The notes under the pieces: model-generated
What the model saw: only the letters and a program-made list of their open reading frames with translations
The model's database searches: none
What the model was told of the DNA's origin: nothing
In this document: positions 17,563 through 26,720 of the stretch, one piece after another
How the letters are laid out: each line of letters opens with the position of its first letter
Numbering within the stretch: position 1 is the first letter of the stretch
Assembly (NCBI GenBank): GCA_902510415.1
Contig: CABXBH010000003.1
Location: 35,522 to 99,521 of the forward strand
Length of the DNA stretch: 64,000 bases
Source: an uncultured Bacteroidota bacterium
GTDB taxonomy: Bacteria; Bacteroidota; Bacteroidia; Flavobacteriales; Flavobacteriaceae
Reading direction: 5' to 3'
Made by a program: the position numbers and the translations under genes

Positions 17563-18585
17563 TTAATTAAGATTAATACTATTTCTTATTTGATTTCTAT
17601 TAATCTTGCCATTGTTTTTAGGAAAAGTATCAAGAAGAAAAACTTTTTTTGGAACTTCGTATTTATCAAGTTTTTTAAACGCATCTTTGTAATTTTCTGG
17701 GATATTTTCTTTAAAAACTATAACTACTTCATCACCAAGTTTATCATTGCTTAATGAACTAATTATAAAATCTGAAGAATAGTATTTTGATAATTTTTGT
17801 TCTACAGTTTCAGGATTAATTTTTATTCCTCCAGAATTTATAATAAAATCCTTCCTCCCTAAAAGGATAAATTTATTGCTACTGGTTAAATGAACTACAT
17901 CATTTGTTTGAACAAAATCAATTGAAAGATGACCTGGCTTAATTAATAAACAATTGTTTTTTTCATAAATTTTAATTCCAGGCAATAAAGTGAATTCACT
18001 CTGGTTCTTCGATAGATTTTTTATCGCAATATGAGTAATGGTCTCTGTCATTCCATATGTTTCAAATACATTTGAATCAATAGATAAAATTTTTTCTCTT
18101 AGAGCTTGATTTACAGCGCTTCCACCTACAATTACATTTTTTATTTTTCCAATATATTTTAAAGAGTTTTCTAACTGCATTGGAGTAAGGCCAACAAAAT
18201 CAAAATCATTTTTTAAATTTAAAAGGGGTGTGCTATTAACCGGATATAAATAGATGTCTAAACCTAAAACTAAAGCTCTAACAAGCATCATTTTACCAGC
18301 GATATATTTTATTGGCAAACAATTTATCAATCTATCGCCTGGACTTAGATTAAAGTATTTAGCTGTTAATTTAGCTGACGCAATTAAATCTGTTTTCTTC
18401 AATTTAATTTTTTTTGGTTTCCCCGTAGAACCAGATGTATTCGCGTGTATAAAATCACTCTTATCAAACCAAGAAATCAAGAAATCGTAATAGTCTTTTT
18501 TATCTTTTAACTTATTTAAAAGACTTGATTTAGAATTCGATTCTCCTTCAAATTTGAATTTATTATGTATTAGTATATCTGTCAA
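17563..18585 (-). CDS. menE: o-succinylbenzoate-CoA ligase MenE
   Basis: Acyl-adenylate-forming ligase that activates o-succinylbenzoate with ATP and CoA in menaquinone synthesis. Visible ANL motifs: NTSGSTGKPK (residues 49-58, phosphate-binding), YGMTETITHI, and LLGRKDFIINSGGIKINP in the hinge region. At 340 residues it is shorter than the ~450-490 of proteobacterial MenE, having a reduced N-terminal half as is common in Bacteroidota. Its start overlaps the menC stop by 23 bases, and it ends the men operon. Confidence 0.93.
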   Translation of the reverse strand: MTDILIHNKFKFEGESNSKSSLLNKLKDKKDYYDFLISWFDKSDFIHANTSGSTGKPKKIKLKKTDLIASAKLTAKYFNLSPGDRLINCLPIKYIAGKMMLVRALVLGLDIYLYPVNSTPLLNLKNDFDFVGLTPMQLENSLKYIGKIKNVIVGGSAVNQALREKILSIDSNVFETYGMTETITHIAIKNLSKNQSEFTLLPGIKIYEKNNCLLIKPGHLSIDFVQTNDVVHLTSSNKFILLGRKDFIINSGGIKINPETVEQKLSKYYSSDFIISSLSNDKLGDEVVIVFKENIPENYKDAFKKLDKYEVPKKVFLLDTFPKNNGKINRNQIRNSINLN

Positions 18586-19621
18586 TTTTGTTTAAAAAAA
18601 AATTTAAATCCCATTTTTTATTTTCATTTAGAAAAATAGTGTCCCTATGAATTTCTAGGGGAGAAATGATATTGTTTTTAAAAAGCATTCCTGTACCTAA
18701 ACCCTGCCTCATATTATTACCTTTTGTATACACCCATTGAGAAATTACATTTAGGCCAACATTACTTTCTAATGCACTTGTAGCCCACCATTTAATGTTT
18801 CTCTTTTCTGCTAAATCTATCCATCGATTTGATTCTTCTATACCACCCAATAAGCTAGGTTTTATAATTAAAAATTGAGGATTAATGGTTTCTAATAAAA
18901 CATCCTTTTCTGAAACTTTAATCAACTCTTCATCTAACGCAATTGGAATTGGGGACATTTGGCATAATTGAGCCATTTCATACCACTGATTGGGTTTTAT
19001 AGGCTGCTCTAAAGAATGAATTGAAAAATTGCTTAATCTCTTGATTTTTTCTAAAGCGTTATCTTTTCTAAATGCGCCATTTGCGTCTAGCCTAATTTCC
19101 AGATCCTTTTCTGAATATTTTTTTCTGATTTTTTTAATCATTTCAAACTCAGATTCAAAATCTAAAGCACCAACCTTTATTTTAATACAGTTAAATCCAT
19201 CATTGATTTTACTCCTTATTTGAGTTTCCATATATTCAATATCACCCATCCAAACCAAACCATTTATTCGAATACTGTCATTGAAATTTGAAAAAGAAGA
19301 ATCAAATAATTTAAAATTTTCATCATAAGTAAGATCCCTCAAAGCAGTTTCTATTGCAAATTTTATCGCTGGATAATCTTCAATTTCTTTATCTTCAATA
19401 ATTTTACCGGATGAAATTTTTTCACAAACTTGTTTAAGCTTTAAATTAATATTTTTAATATTATCTATACTAAGTCCTGGAATTATACTGCACTCACCTA
19501 TTCCAATTTTATTTTCATTTTCGATTAATAAAAACCAACTAGGTTTTTCATTTAAAACATCTCTTGATGTTTTTCCTGGGATTTTAAATTTTAGGTTATG
19601 TTTAAAATAAGATGCTTTCAT
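18563..19621 (-). CDS. menC: o-succinylbenzoate synthase MenC
   Basis: Enolase-superfamily dehydratase that makes o-succinylbenzoate from SHCHC. The superfamily residues are all present: KIK (Lys147 and Lys149), metal ligands Asp179 in RLDANG, Glu205 in SLEQP and Asp230 in ALDEE, and the second-side base Lys254 in IIKPSLLGG. It overlaps menA by 20 bases at its start and menE at its end, showing tight coupling in the operon. Confidence 0.95.
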   Translation of the reverse strand: MKASYFKHNLKFKIPGKTSRDVLNEKPSWFLLIENENKIGIGECSIIPGLSIDNIKNINLKLKQVCEKISSGKIIEDKEIEDYPAIKFAIETALRDLTYDENFKLFDSSFSNFNDSIRINGLVWMGDIEYMETQIRSKINDGFNCIKIKVGALDFESEFEMIKKIRKKYSEKDLEIRLDANGAFRKDNALEKIKRLSNFSIHSLEQPIKPNQWYEMAQLCQMSPIPIALDEELIKVSEKDVLLETINPQFLIIKPSLLGGIEESNRWIDLAEKRNIKWWATSALESNVGLNVISQWVYTKGNNMRQGLGTGMLFKNNIISPLEIHRDTIFLNENKKWDLNFFLNKIDRYTNT

Positions 19622-20522
19622 ATGCCAAAAAAATAGAAATTAAAATTGAATATATAAAGGTTGAAATGGCTAGTTGTTTTAATAGAGGTTTAAATTTCTC
19701 TGGAGAAATTGCAAGTCTTACTCTATAAATATGAAAAACTATAGGAAAGATTGCTGCAATAATAAAAAAATATCCAATTGAAATTTCAAAATTTGCTGAC
19801 CATAAAAAAGTTATTAATATTGGAATGGACATTAAAGTATAATGATAAATTTTAGAGTTTTTGAAACCAATTCTAGTTGGGATTGTTTTTTTATTCATTT
19901 TAGAATCGTTTTCTATATCTCTTATATTATTAAGATTCAGTACTCCCACACAAAGCAATCCTAAAGAAATTGCAATAGGCAATAATATAAAATCCAGTTT
20001 GAGGGTATAAAGGAAAGATGAACCCATAACACTAATTAAACCAAAAAAAATAAAAACAAATATATCCCCCAATCCTTTGTATCCATAAGGTGATTTCCCC
20101 ATGGTATATTTAATTGCAGCAGCAACAGAAAAAATGGATAGAATTAAAAAAATAATTAATAAATAATAATTTGTTCCAAAGGAATATTTGATTAAAAAAT
20201 AAGAAAGTGAAACAGAAATAAATATATTAATTAATATTGCTTTTTTTAATTCTGAAGTTGAAATTTCACCCGAGGCAATTGATCTCTTTGGACCAATTCT
20301 ATTATCATCTGTTCCTAAAACTCCGTCACCGTAATCATTCGCAAAATTTGATAAAATCTGATAAGAAATTGCTGTTAGGAGTGCTAGTGTAAATATTATA
20401 ATATCAAATTTTTGTGAAAAAAAAGAGTAAAAAGAACCTATTATAATTCCTGAAATTGACAAGGGTACAGTTTCAAGCCTGGCAGTACCAATCCAGTTTT
20501 TTAATTTCTTTTTTGAATTCAT
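19602..20522 (-). CDS. menA: 1,4-dihydroxy-2-naphthoate polyprenyltransferase MenA
   Basis: Integral membrane UbiA-family prenyltransferase that attaches the isoprenoid tail to DHNA. The first Asp-rich motif is NFANDYGDG (about residues 59-67) followed by GTDDNRIGPKRS; the second is NLNNIRDIENDSKMNKKT. About eight or nine hydrophobic helices are visible over 306 residues. It lies between menB and menC, overlapping menC. Confidence 0.95.
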   Translation of the reverse strand: MNSKKKLKNWIGTARLETVPLSISGIIIGSFYSFFSQKFDIIIFTLALLTAISYQILSNFANDYGDGVLGTDDNRIGPKRSIASGEISTSELKKAILINIFISVSLSYFLIKYSFGTNYYLLIIFLILSIFSVAAAIKYTMGKSPYGYKGLGDIFVFIFFGLISVMGSSFLYTLKLDFILLPIAISLGLLCVGVLNLNNIRDIENDSKMNKKTIPTRIGFKNSKIYHYTLMSIPILITFLWSANFEISIGYFFIIAAIFPIVFHIYRVRLAISPEKFKPLLKQLAISTFIYSILISIFLAYESILF

Positions 20523-20546
20523 TTTCTGATAAAATGATTTATATAT

Positions 20547-21365
20547 TTACGGAAATTTAGGATATTTTTTAAAGTTTGGGTCTCTCTTTTCTAAAAATGC
20601 TTCCTTGCCTTCTTGTGCTTCTTCGGTCAGATAATATAATAATGTTGCATCCCCCGCTAATTGCATTAAACCGTGTTGCCCGTCAAGCTCGGCATTTAGG
20701 CTTCTTTTAATCATTCTCAAAGCTAAAGGACTTCTTTTTTGCATAATTAAACACCATTCTAAAACTGTTTCTTCTAATCTTTCTAAAGGCACTACTTTGT
20801 TAACCATACCCATTTCAAATGCTTCTTTTGCAGAATATTGCTTACATAGGAACCATATCTCTCTAGCTTTTTTCTGACCTACGTGTCTTGCTAAATAAGA
20901 CGACCCAAAGCCTCCGTCAAAACTACCAACCTTAGGTCCTGTTTGGCCAAATATTGCATTTTCACTTGCGATAGTTAAATCACAGACGACATGTAAAACA
21001 TGACCGCCACCAATAGCATATCCATTAACCATCGCTATGACCGGCTTGGGTAATTCCCTTATCCTTTTATGTAAATCTAGCACGTTTAATCTTGGCACAC
21101 CGTCGTCCCCAATATAACCACCAGTGCCTTTAACATTCTGGTCACCTCCACTACAAAAAGCTTTATCCCCAATTCCAGTAATAATTACAATATCTATATC
21201 GTTTCTCTCCCTACAAATTTCAAATGCATCAAGCATTTCAATATTAGTCTCAGGTCGGAAAGCGTTATAAACTTTAGGTCTATTAATTGTAACTTTTGCA
21301 ACTCCATTATAAAAGTCAAAATTTATATCAGTGTATTTCTTTATTGTAGTCCAGGATACTTTCAT
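20547..21365 (-). CDS. menB: 1,4-dihydroxy-2-naphthoyl-CoA synthase MenB
   Basis: Crotonase-fold ring-closing enzyme of menaquinone synthesis. MenB-specific features include [58 protein letters not shown] and the C-terminal [21 protein letters not shown]. Length 272 residues is normal. It is 17 bases downstream of menD. Confidence 0.97.
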   Translation of the reverse strand: MKVSWTTIKKYTDINFDFYNGVAKVTINRPKVYNAFRPETNIEMLDAFEICRERNDIDIVIITGIGDKAFCSGGDQNVKGTGGYIGDDGVPRLNVLDLHKRIRELPKPVIAMVNGYAIGGGHVLHVVCDLTIASENAIFGQTGPKVGSFDGGFGSSYLARHVGQKKAREIWFLCKQYSAKEAFEMGMVNKVVPLERLEETVLEWCLIMQKRSPLALRMIKRSLNAELDGQHGLMQLAGDATLLYYLTEEAQEGKEAFLEKRDPNFKKYPKFP

Positions 21366-21382
21366 CTTAATTTTTTATGTGT

Positions 21383-23149
21383 TTATGGCTTAGACAAATA
21401 TCTAAAATAATCCTTTAATATTTTTGCACTTTTTGTGCCGGAGGTTTTAATTTCCAAAATCTTAGGTCTTTTTGAGTTCCTAAAAAACGTAGTCAAGACT
21501 AAATTAAGACCAAATTTTGAAGAAACCCTTGTATATCTAAATCCAAACATTTTAGCCAACAATCTCCCCGATAAATTATGTTTTGTTTCGATAAATTCAG
21601 AGAATAAATCTGTTTCCCTAAATCCGGGTAATATTCTAAAAATAGCTCCACCTGAATTATTTATAATTATTATTCTAAAATTTGTAGGGATATTTTTATT
21701 CCATAGAGCACTCATGTCATAAAGAAAACTTAAATCTCCTGTTACGAGAACTACAGGCAACTCATTTTTTACCGAGTTTCCAATTGCAGTTGAAGTGCTA
21801 CCGTCAATTCCACTTGTTCCTCGATTAGCAAACATTTTATTATTATTTTTTAAATCAAATAATTGAAAATACCTTACAGGCGTGCTATTAGCAACCTGAA
21901 TGTCATAATTTTTTGGAATGTTTTGACTTAAAATTTCGAAAACCTTGAGATCTGAGAAATTTGAGATTCTCAAAAATCTGTTATGCAATTCTAGCTTAGA
22001 TTTATTTAACGATTGCCAGACATTAAAATAATTTGAGTCGATATTTTTTAAATGAATATTTTCAAAAAATTCATCAGCTGATATTTTTAGATGAGAGAGC
22101 CCAGAGTAAAATGTATCTTTTGGAATATTAGTTCCTACGTGCACATGCTTTTTTGCCTTATAGTTTCTTAGATAGGATTTGATTTTTTTTGAAATTATCA
22201 TCCCTCCTACTGTAATAATAATTTCAGGTGATAACTCTTCGAAAATATCATTTGCATTTTCTTGTAATTCAATTGGCCCAATCAATCTATCAATATTTGA
22301 AATAAAAAAATCATTAAAAACATTTGAAGTGTGCTCTTTTAAAACAACCATTGAAGGGAAGGAATTTATTTTTTCAATTGATTTTTTTGAGAGTAAATTC
22401 TCACCTGCAACTCCAATTAGAATTAATATTTTTTTTGCTTTATAAATTTCATTAAAATAGTCATTAATATTCTCTAATTTCTTGATTTTATTTATTTTTT
22501 TCTGGACATTAACTTTAATAGAGGGTGAATTTTCAAAATCATATAAAGGCTCTTCCATAGGGACATTTAAGTGAACAGGTTGCATATTGTTTAACGAAAG
22601 ATTAAAGGCTTTTTCGATTATTTTTTCGTTTTCCATTTGAATAAAATCCTGTAATTTTTTCAAATTTGAGTATTCAGTTTTACCTTTGATTATCGATTGT
22701 GAATTGCTTTTAATTATCTCCGAGGTACCATGTATACAGTCCTGCTTTAATGAATCTGAAAAGAGAATATTTTCTTTAAAAACGAAAGGTTGATTAATTG
22801 TCTGACCATCTCCAATATTAATTTTGTATTCCGGCCGGTCAGCTGATAAAATAATTAAAGGTATTTCACTGTAATAAGCCTCAGAAATTGCAGGATAATA
22901 ATTTAAGAGAGCTGATCCTGAGGTGCAAATTAGTATAGTTGGCTTCTTTGATTTTTGAGATAATCCTAGAGCAAAAAACCCTGCAGATCTTTCATCGACT
23001 ATACTATAACAATTGAAATTTTGATTAGAAGAAAAGCCTATTGCTAAAGGAACATTTCTAGACCCAGGAGAAATAACAACATCAATAATTTCTAAATTTA
23101 TACAGGATAAAATTAATGTCTGAGCAACAGGAATTACTGGGTATTTCAT
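21383..23149 (-). CDS. menD: SEPHCHC synthase MenD
   Basis: Thiamine-diphosphate enzyme that condenses isochorismate with 2-oxoglutarate. N-terminal landmarks are VISPGSRNVPLAIGF, the cofactor-activating Glu in VDERSAGFFALGL, and CTSGSALLNYYPA. The ThDP/Mg site appears as RGTSGIDGSTSTAIGN, VLVTGDLSFLYDMSAL and NNSGGAIFRILPG. Length 588 residues fits the family. It is followed by menB and preceded by menF. Confidence 0.96.
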   Translation of the reverse strand: MKYPVIPVAQTLILSCINLEIIDVVISPGSRNVPLAIGFSSNQNFNCYSIVDERSAGFFALGLSQKSKKPTILICTSGSALLNYYPAISEAYYSEIPLIILSADRPEYKINIGDGQTINQPFVFKENILFSDSLKQDCIHGTSEIIKSNSQSIIKGKTEYSNLKKLQDFIQMENEKIIEKAFNLSLNNMQPVHLNVPMEEPLYDFENSPSIKVNVQKKINKIKKLENINDYFNEIYKAKKILILIGVAGENLLSKKSIEKINSFPSMVVLKEHTSNVFNDFFISNIDRLIGPIELQENANDIFEELSPEIIITVGGMIISKKIKSYLRNYKAKKHVHVGTNIPKDTFYSGLSHLKISADEFFENIHLKNIDSNYFNVWQSLNKSKLELHNRFLRISNFSDLKVFEILSQNIPKNYDIQVANSTPVRYFQLFDLKNNNKMFANRGTSGIDGSTSTAIGNSVKNELPVVLVTGDLSFLYDMSALWNKNIPTNFRIIIINNSGGAIFRILPGFRETDLFSEFIETKHNLSGRLLAKMFGFRYTRVSSKFGLNLVLTTFFRNSKRPKILEIKTSGTKSAKILKDYFRYLSKP

Positions 23150-23176
23150 CTTATGTAAATTTACTAAATATATATG

Positions 23177-24220
23177 TTAAACCTGGCGAAATACTCTAAG
23201 CATTGTCTGAGATTTATTTAAAATTTCATTCCACTCATCCAAAGGTTTACTATCTCTTGTAATTCCACCTCCCACATATACTGATAAATTGTTATCTGTA
23301 ATTTTAGCACATCTAATATTAACATAAATGTCACATGAATGATTATCAATTATACCCATATAACCGGTATAAAAAGACCTGTCATAATTTTCATTCTCAT
23401 TAATATAATTAATTGCCTCTTTTTTTGGTGTACCTGCTACAGCAGGTGTAGGGTGTAATATGTTTATTAAATCAAATGGATGGGTTTTTGTTTTTGCCTT
23501 TAAAACAGATTTTAAGTGATAAATACTGCCAGCTTTAATCGTTTGTAAAGCACCCTTTTCTATAGAATTGCAATATTTTGATAAATCATTTGTTATTTGT
23601 TCTTCAACAATCTTTTGCTCTCTGAATTCTTTATCTGTCCAATTTTGATTGATTTCTTTTTTTGTAGCAGCTAAAGCATAAGTAGTAACTAATCCTTTAT
23701 TTAAACTGATTAATTTTTCAGGTGAAGCTCCCATCCAAATCCCAATTTCTGGGTGAAAAAACAAGTAACAAAAAGCGTCATTATTATATTGAAGGAGATT
23801 TTTAAAATAGGCCATTATAGAAGAAGAATCAATTTTTACACTAAAATTCGAAGAGCAAACAATTTTTTCCAAATTAGAATTATCAATATCCTTTATGGTT
23901 CTTTTAACATAATTAATGTAAGATGATTTTTGAGCAATAAAATCCTTTGTAGAAACCTCATGTTGATTATTTATTTTAAAATCTAAATAAAATTCAGTTT
24001 CAAAAGTCTTTTTAGGAGTTAATAAATAACCTTTTGAATTTATATTAAATGGCATAAATAAAAATCCTTTTTTTCCATTCATTGCAGAAATAACACCACT
24101 AACTACTGTGCCTTGATGACATATTATTTTATTGTAACTAGGTTTTTTGAAAACTATAAATGATTCATTATTCGTCAGAAAGTAATTTAATTCACTGAAA
24201 AATTTTAAGTCTGATATCAT
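23177..24220 (-). CDS. menF: isochorismate synthase MenF
   Basis: Chorismate-utilising enzyme converting chorismate to isochorismate, the entry to menaquinone. Motifs: IGIWMGASPEKLISL, VEEQITNDLSKYC, LHPTPAVAGTPKKEA, and YDRSFYTGYMGIIDNHSCDIYVNIRCAKI with YVGGGITRDSKPLDEW. At 347 residues it is shorter than E. coli MenF, as is common in Bacteroidota, with a reduced N-terminal part. Its start overlaps the menG stop by four bases. Confidence 0.94.
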   Translation of the reverse strand: MISDLKFFSELNYFLTNNESFIVFKKPSYNKIICHQGTVVSGVISAMNGKKGFLFMPFNINSKGYLLTPKKTFETEFYLDFKINNQHEVSTKDFIAQKSSYINYVKRTIKDIDNSNLEKIVCSSNFSVKIDSSSIMAYFKNLLQYNNDAFCYLFFHPEIGIWMGASPEKLISLNKGLVTTYALAATKKEINQNWTDKEFREQKIVEEQITNDLSKYCNSIEKGALQTIKAGSIYHLKSVLKAKTKTHPFDLINILHPTPAVAGTPKKEAINYINENENYDRSFYTGYMGIIDNHSCDIYVNIRCAKITDNNLSVYVGGGITRDSKPLDEWNEILNKSQTMLRVFRQV

Positions 24221-24936
24221 TTTGATGCAATATATATGGTTGAAGAGCCAAAAAATTTTGGTCTAATTTTTACATCGTTAAATCCCACAGATTTTAAAAT
24301 GTTTCTGAAATTTTCTCCACAAGGAAACACTTCTGCAGAATTTAATAAATAGTTATAAGCTGTTAGATCTTTCGAAAATAAACGGGCCATTAAAGGAATG
24401 TAAGTCCGGGTAAATAAAGAATAAAAAAAGCGTATAATTATATTTTGAGGAACTGAAGTTTCTAGAATAATTAAAGTTCCTTTAGGCTTTAAAACCCTAA
24501 AACTTTCATTTAGACCTCTTTTCAAATCTTGAAAATTTCTTACACCAAAACCAATAGTAATTAAATCAAAATAATTATCGTCAAACCTTAAATTCTCAGC
24601 GTCCCCAGTTTCTAATATAACTGAATTTGTGAGATTGTTTTTAATTATTTTTTCCCGACCAATATTTAACATTTTTTTTGAAATATCTACACCTGTAACT
24701 ATACAGTCCGAAATACTTCCAAGATTAATTGCGATATCAGCAGTTCCGGTTGCTATGTCAAGTGCTCTCTTTGGATTTGTTTTTCTTGCCAATTTTAAAA
24801 TATGTTTCTTCCATCTCTTGTGATTATTGAAAGTCATGATTCCATTAACTAAATCATACTCAATGGAAATGGAATCAAACATTTTTTCAACTTGAATTTT
24901 TTTTGAACTATTTAATTTTTGATTCGGTTTCAACAT
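24217..24936 (-). CDS. menG: demethylmenaquinone methyltransferase MenG/UbiE
   Basis: SAM-dependent C-methyltransferase for the last step of menaquinone synthesis. Motif I is RALDIATGTADIAINLG, then VTGVDISKKML, and the UbiE signature DLITIGFGVRNFQDLKRGLNE. YDLVNGIMTFNNHKRWKK near the N-terminus is also typical. First gene of the seven-gene men operon; a TAnnTTTG-type box lies 16 bases upstream of its start. Confidence 0.96.
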   Translation of the reverse strand: MLKPNQKLNSSKKIQVEKMFDSISIEYDLVNGIMTFNNHKRWKKHILKLARKTNPKRALDIATGTADIAINLGSISDCIVTGVDISKKMLNIGREKIIKNNLTNSVILETGDAENLRFDDNYFDLITIGFGVRNFQDLKRGLNESFRVLKPKGTLIILETSVPQNIIIRFFYSLFTRTYIPLMARLFSKDLTAYNYLLNSAEVFPCGENFRNILKSVGFNDVKIRPKFFGSSTIYIASK

Positions 24937-24952
24937 CGATATTTTAGCTCAG

Positions 24953-24960
24953 CAAATTTA
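24953..24960 (-). promoter_or_regulatory. candidate -7 promoter box of the men operon
   Basis: TAAATTTG on the minus strand matches the Bacteroidota -7 consensus TAnnTTTG and lies 16 bases before the menG start. No convincing TTG box was found at the -33 position. Confidence 0.4.
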
Positions 24961-25036
24961 AAAAATTAATGTAGATTAAGTTTAATATTTAATTAACAAA
25001 AATCATGCTCAAAAAATCAAAGAAGAAGCTAAATTT

Positions 25037-25699
25037 GTGAAAAAATTCAATATGAGATATTATTTAGTTTTAATATATATAATTTTTTTCAACCAGTTGT
25101 TCAGTCAAGATATTCAACAAGTTGAAGTCATAAAAAATGACAAACAAGTCGAAGAATTATTTGATGAACTAGGAGATTCTGAAATGAAATTGGACGTTAT
25201 AGATTTATTAAGCCAGCCTGCTTTAAATATTGGATATGAAAAAATAATTGATTCATATTCATCTTATGGGGCAGATATATTTTTAAATTTTAATGATAAT
25301 AATGCTTCAAGAACTTGGTCTGAAAAATTTTCCTTAAACCCTTTTTACAGATTTTATTTTTTAAACAAAACCGATTTCGGTGGTGAGGGCTATTTTGCTG
25401 AAGTGTTCATTAAATTTTCTAATATAGAATATAATAGAAATACTTACAATTACGATTCATTTCCTGATGAACCATTAGTAACAAGTGATGAAATTAAAGC
25501 ATGGGATATTGCCCCTGGAGTTGGTGTTGGTAGAAAATGGGTAAATAAAAAGGGTTGGACTTTTGAATATATGATAGGCATAGGTAGGTATCTTTTTGCT
25601 AGTAGTGAAAATGATGACGTACCTGATGGAGGTAGTGTAAGTGACTACAGGCCCGAAGCAACCTTTAAAGGAGGTGTTTCAATTGGAAAGAGATTTTAA
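25037..25699 (+). CDS. exported DUF3575/porin-like outer-membrane beta-barrel protein
   Basis: Protein of 220 residues with a leader (YYLVLIYIIFFNQLFSQ). The mature part has a short charged segment (about 25-50) and then alternating aromatic and polar strands ending in FKGGVSIGKRF with a terminal Phe, the pattern of a small outer-membrane barrel. NIGYEKIIDSYSSYGAD and NPFYRFYFLN resemble the DUF3575 family. Divergent from menG. Either Met1 or Met6 could start it. Confidence 0.75.
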   Translation: MKKFNMRYYLVLIYIIFFNQLFSQDIQQVEVIKNDKQVEELFDELGDSEMKLDVIDLLSQPALNIGYEKIIDSYSSYGADIFLNFNDNNASRTWSEKFSLNPFYRFYFLNKTDFGGEGYFAEVFIKFSNIEYNRNTYNYDSFPDEPLVTSDEIKAWDIAPGVGVGRKWVNKKGWTFEYMIGIGRYLFASSENDDVPDGGSVSDYRPEATFKGGVSIGKRF

Positions 25700-25876
25700 T
25701 TATTAGATTTCTCTTCGTTGATTACTGCTGACAATCAGAACTTAACCGTCATAGTTTACCGGTATTTTCAGAAAGTGTTATGCCCAATAACCATAATAAA
25801 TATTCAAAAAAACTAAATTAATAGCTTTTTGGTTTTAATTTGGAAATATTAATTGGGTTAAATGCTATAGAGATAT

Positions 25877-26068
25877 CTATGCAAGTTCTACTTTTGTAGC
25901 AGCTTTTCCTTTTCTACCTTCACCTTCTTCATACTCTACCTTGTCACCTTCTTTGATAGTAAGATTACCAAGTGCTGAATAATGAACGAAAAGGTCTTCT
26001 CCTGTTTCGTCGTTTGTAATGAATCCATAACCTTTAGATTCATTAAAAAATTTTACTGTTCCTTTCAT
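25877..26068 (-). CDS. cold-shock domain protein (CspA family)
   Basis: Single cold-shock domain of 63 residues binding single-stranded nucleic acid. RNP1 reads KGYGFIT and RNP2 [23 protein letters not shown] opens the OB fold. It is slightly short but complete. The 5' leader is short and no extended cold-shock UTR is apparent. A TAnnTTTG box lies about 20 bases upstream. Confidence 0.97.
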   Translation of the reverse strand: MKGTVKFFNESKGYGFITNDETGEDLFVHYSALGNLTIKEGDKVEYEEGEGRKGKAATKVELA

Positions 26069-26087
26069 TATAAATTATAAATTTCAG

Positions 26088-26095
26088 CAAATGTA
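26088..26095 (-). promoter_or_regulatory. candidate -7 promoter box of the cold-shock gene
   Basis: TACATTTG on the minus strand fits TAnnTTTG and is 19 bases upstream of the cold-shock gene start. Confidence 0.4.
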
Positions 26096-26138
26096 ATCTA
26101 TATTATTAAAGAAATTGATGTTTTTTTCATATTATTTT

Positions 26139-26447
26139 TCAGTTTTTATAATTATCATACAAATAAAGAGGCATTGAAAGCGAAAATCCTACCAAAAATA
26201 ATGATGACAAATATTTGAGAAACCTTTTTGAATCAATTTTTTTATTTAAAAATTGGTATATAATAAAAACTAGATATGATGTTGCAGCTACTGTAATATC
26301 CATAGTAATCATAGATATTGCGTGATTTGAATATATCTCAGCCCAAAAACCATTCATTGACCAATTATTATCTAGTAAAAAATAGTATAATTGATAATAA
26401 GGGAGAATAACACCAAGGATACAAAGTAAAAAAAATAATTTTTTCAT
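26139..26447 (-). CDS. DUF2834-family membrane protein
   Basis: Small membrane protein of 102 residues with three hydrophobic segments (about 4-22, 43-66 and 80-97). The opening LLCILGVILPYYQLYYFLLDN and the central MITMDITVAATSYLVF match the DUF2834 pattern. No function is established for this family. It is monocistronic between the cold-shock gene and a divergent Cys-rich protein. Confidence 0.8.
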   Translation of the reverse strand: MKKLFFLLCILGVILPYYQLYYFLLDNNWSMNGFWAEIYSNHAISMITMDITVAATSYLVFIIYQFLNKKIDSKRFLKYLSSLFLVGFSLSMPLYLYDNYKN

Positions 26448-26528
26448 AATTTTTCATTAATATTTATCTATGAATTTAATAAATCATCACATTCTTTGTC
26501 ATAATATTGTAAAATAATATTCAGTTTT

Positions 26529-26711
26529 ATGCTTGAGGAATATTTCGATTGTCCATATTGCTGGGAAAATCAATTAAAAATGGTAGACCCCTCAATAAAA
26601 AATCAAAATTTTATCGAGGATTGTGAGGTTTGCTGCAATCCTATAGATTTTAATATTTCTGTTGAAAATAATGAAGTTGTATTCTTTAAACCTAATAAAA
26701 TTGATCAATAA
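26529..26711 (+). CDS. CPxCG-type cysteine-rich small protein
   Basis: Zinc-ribbon-like protein of 60 residues. It has two knuckles, FDCPYCWEN near the N-terminus and EDCEVCCNPIDF, matching the Cys-rich CPXCG family. It is probably a metal-binding cytoplasmic protein of unknown role. It lies nine bases upstream of the saccharopine dehydrogenase-like gene in the same direction. Confidence 0.85.
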   Translation: MLEEYFDCPYCWENQLKMVDPSIKNQNFIEDCEVCCNPIDFNISVENNEVVFFKPNKIDQ

Positions 26712-26720
26712 ACTTTAAAC

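Noticed and set aside
26069-26138. Cold-shock riboswitch-like leader before the Csp gene
   Set aside because: The leader is too short and a likely -7 box sits only 19 bases from the start codon.
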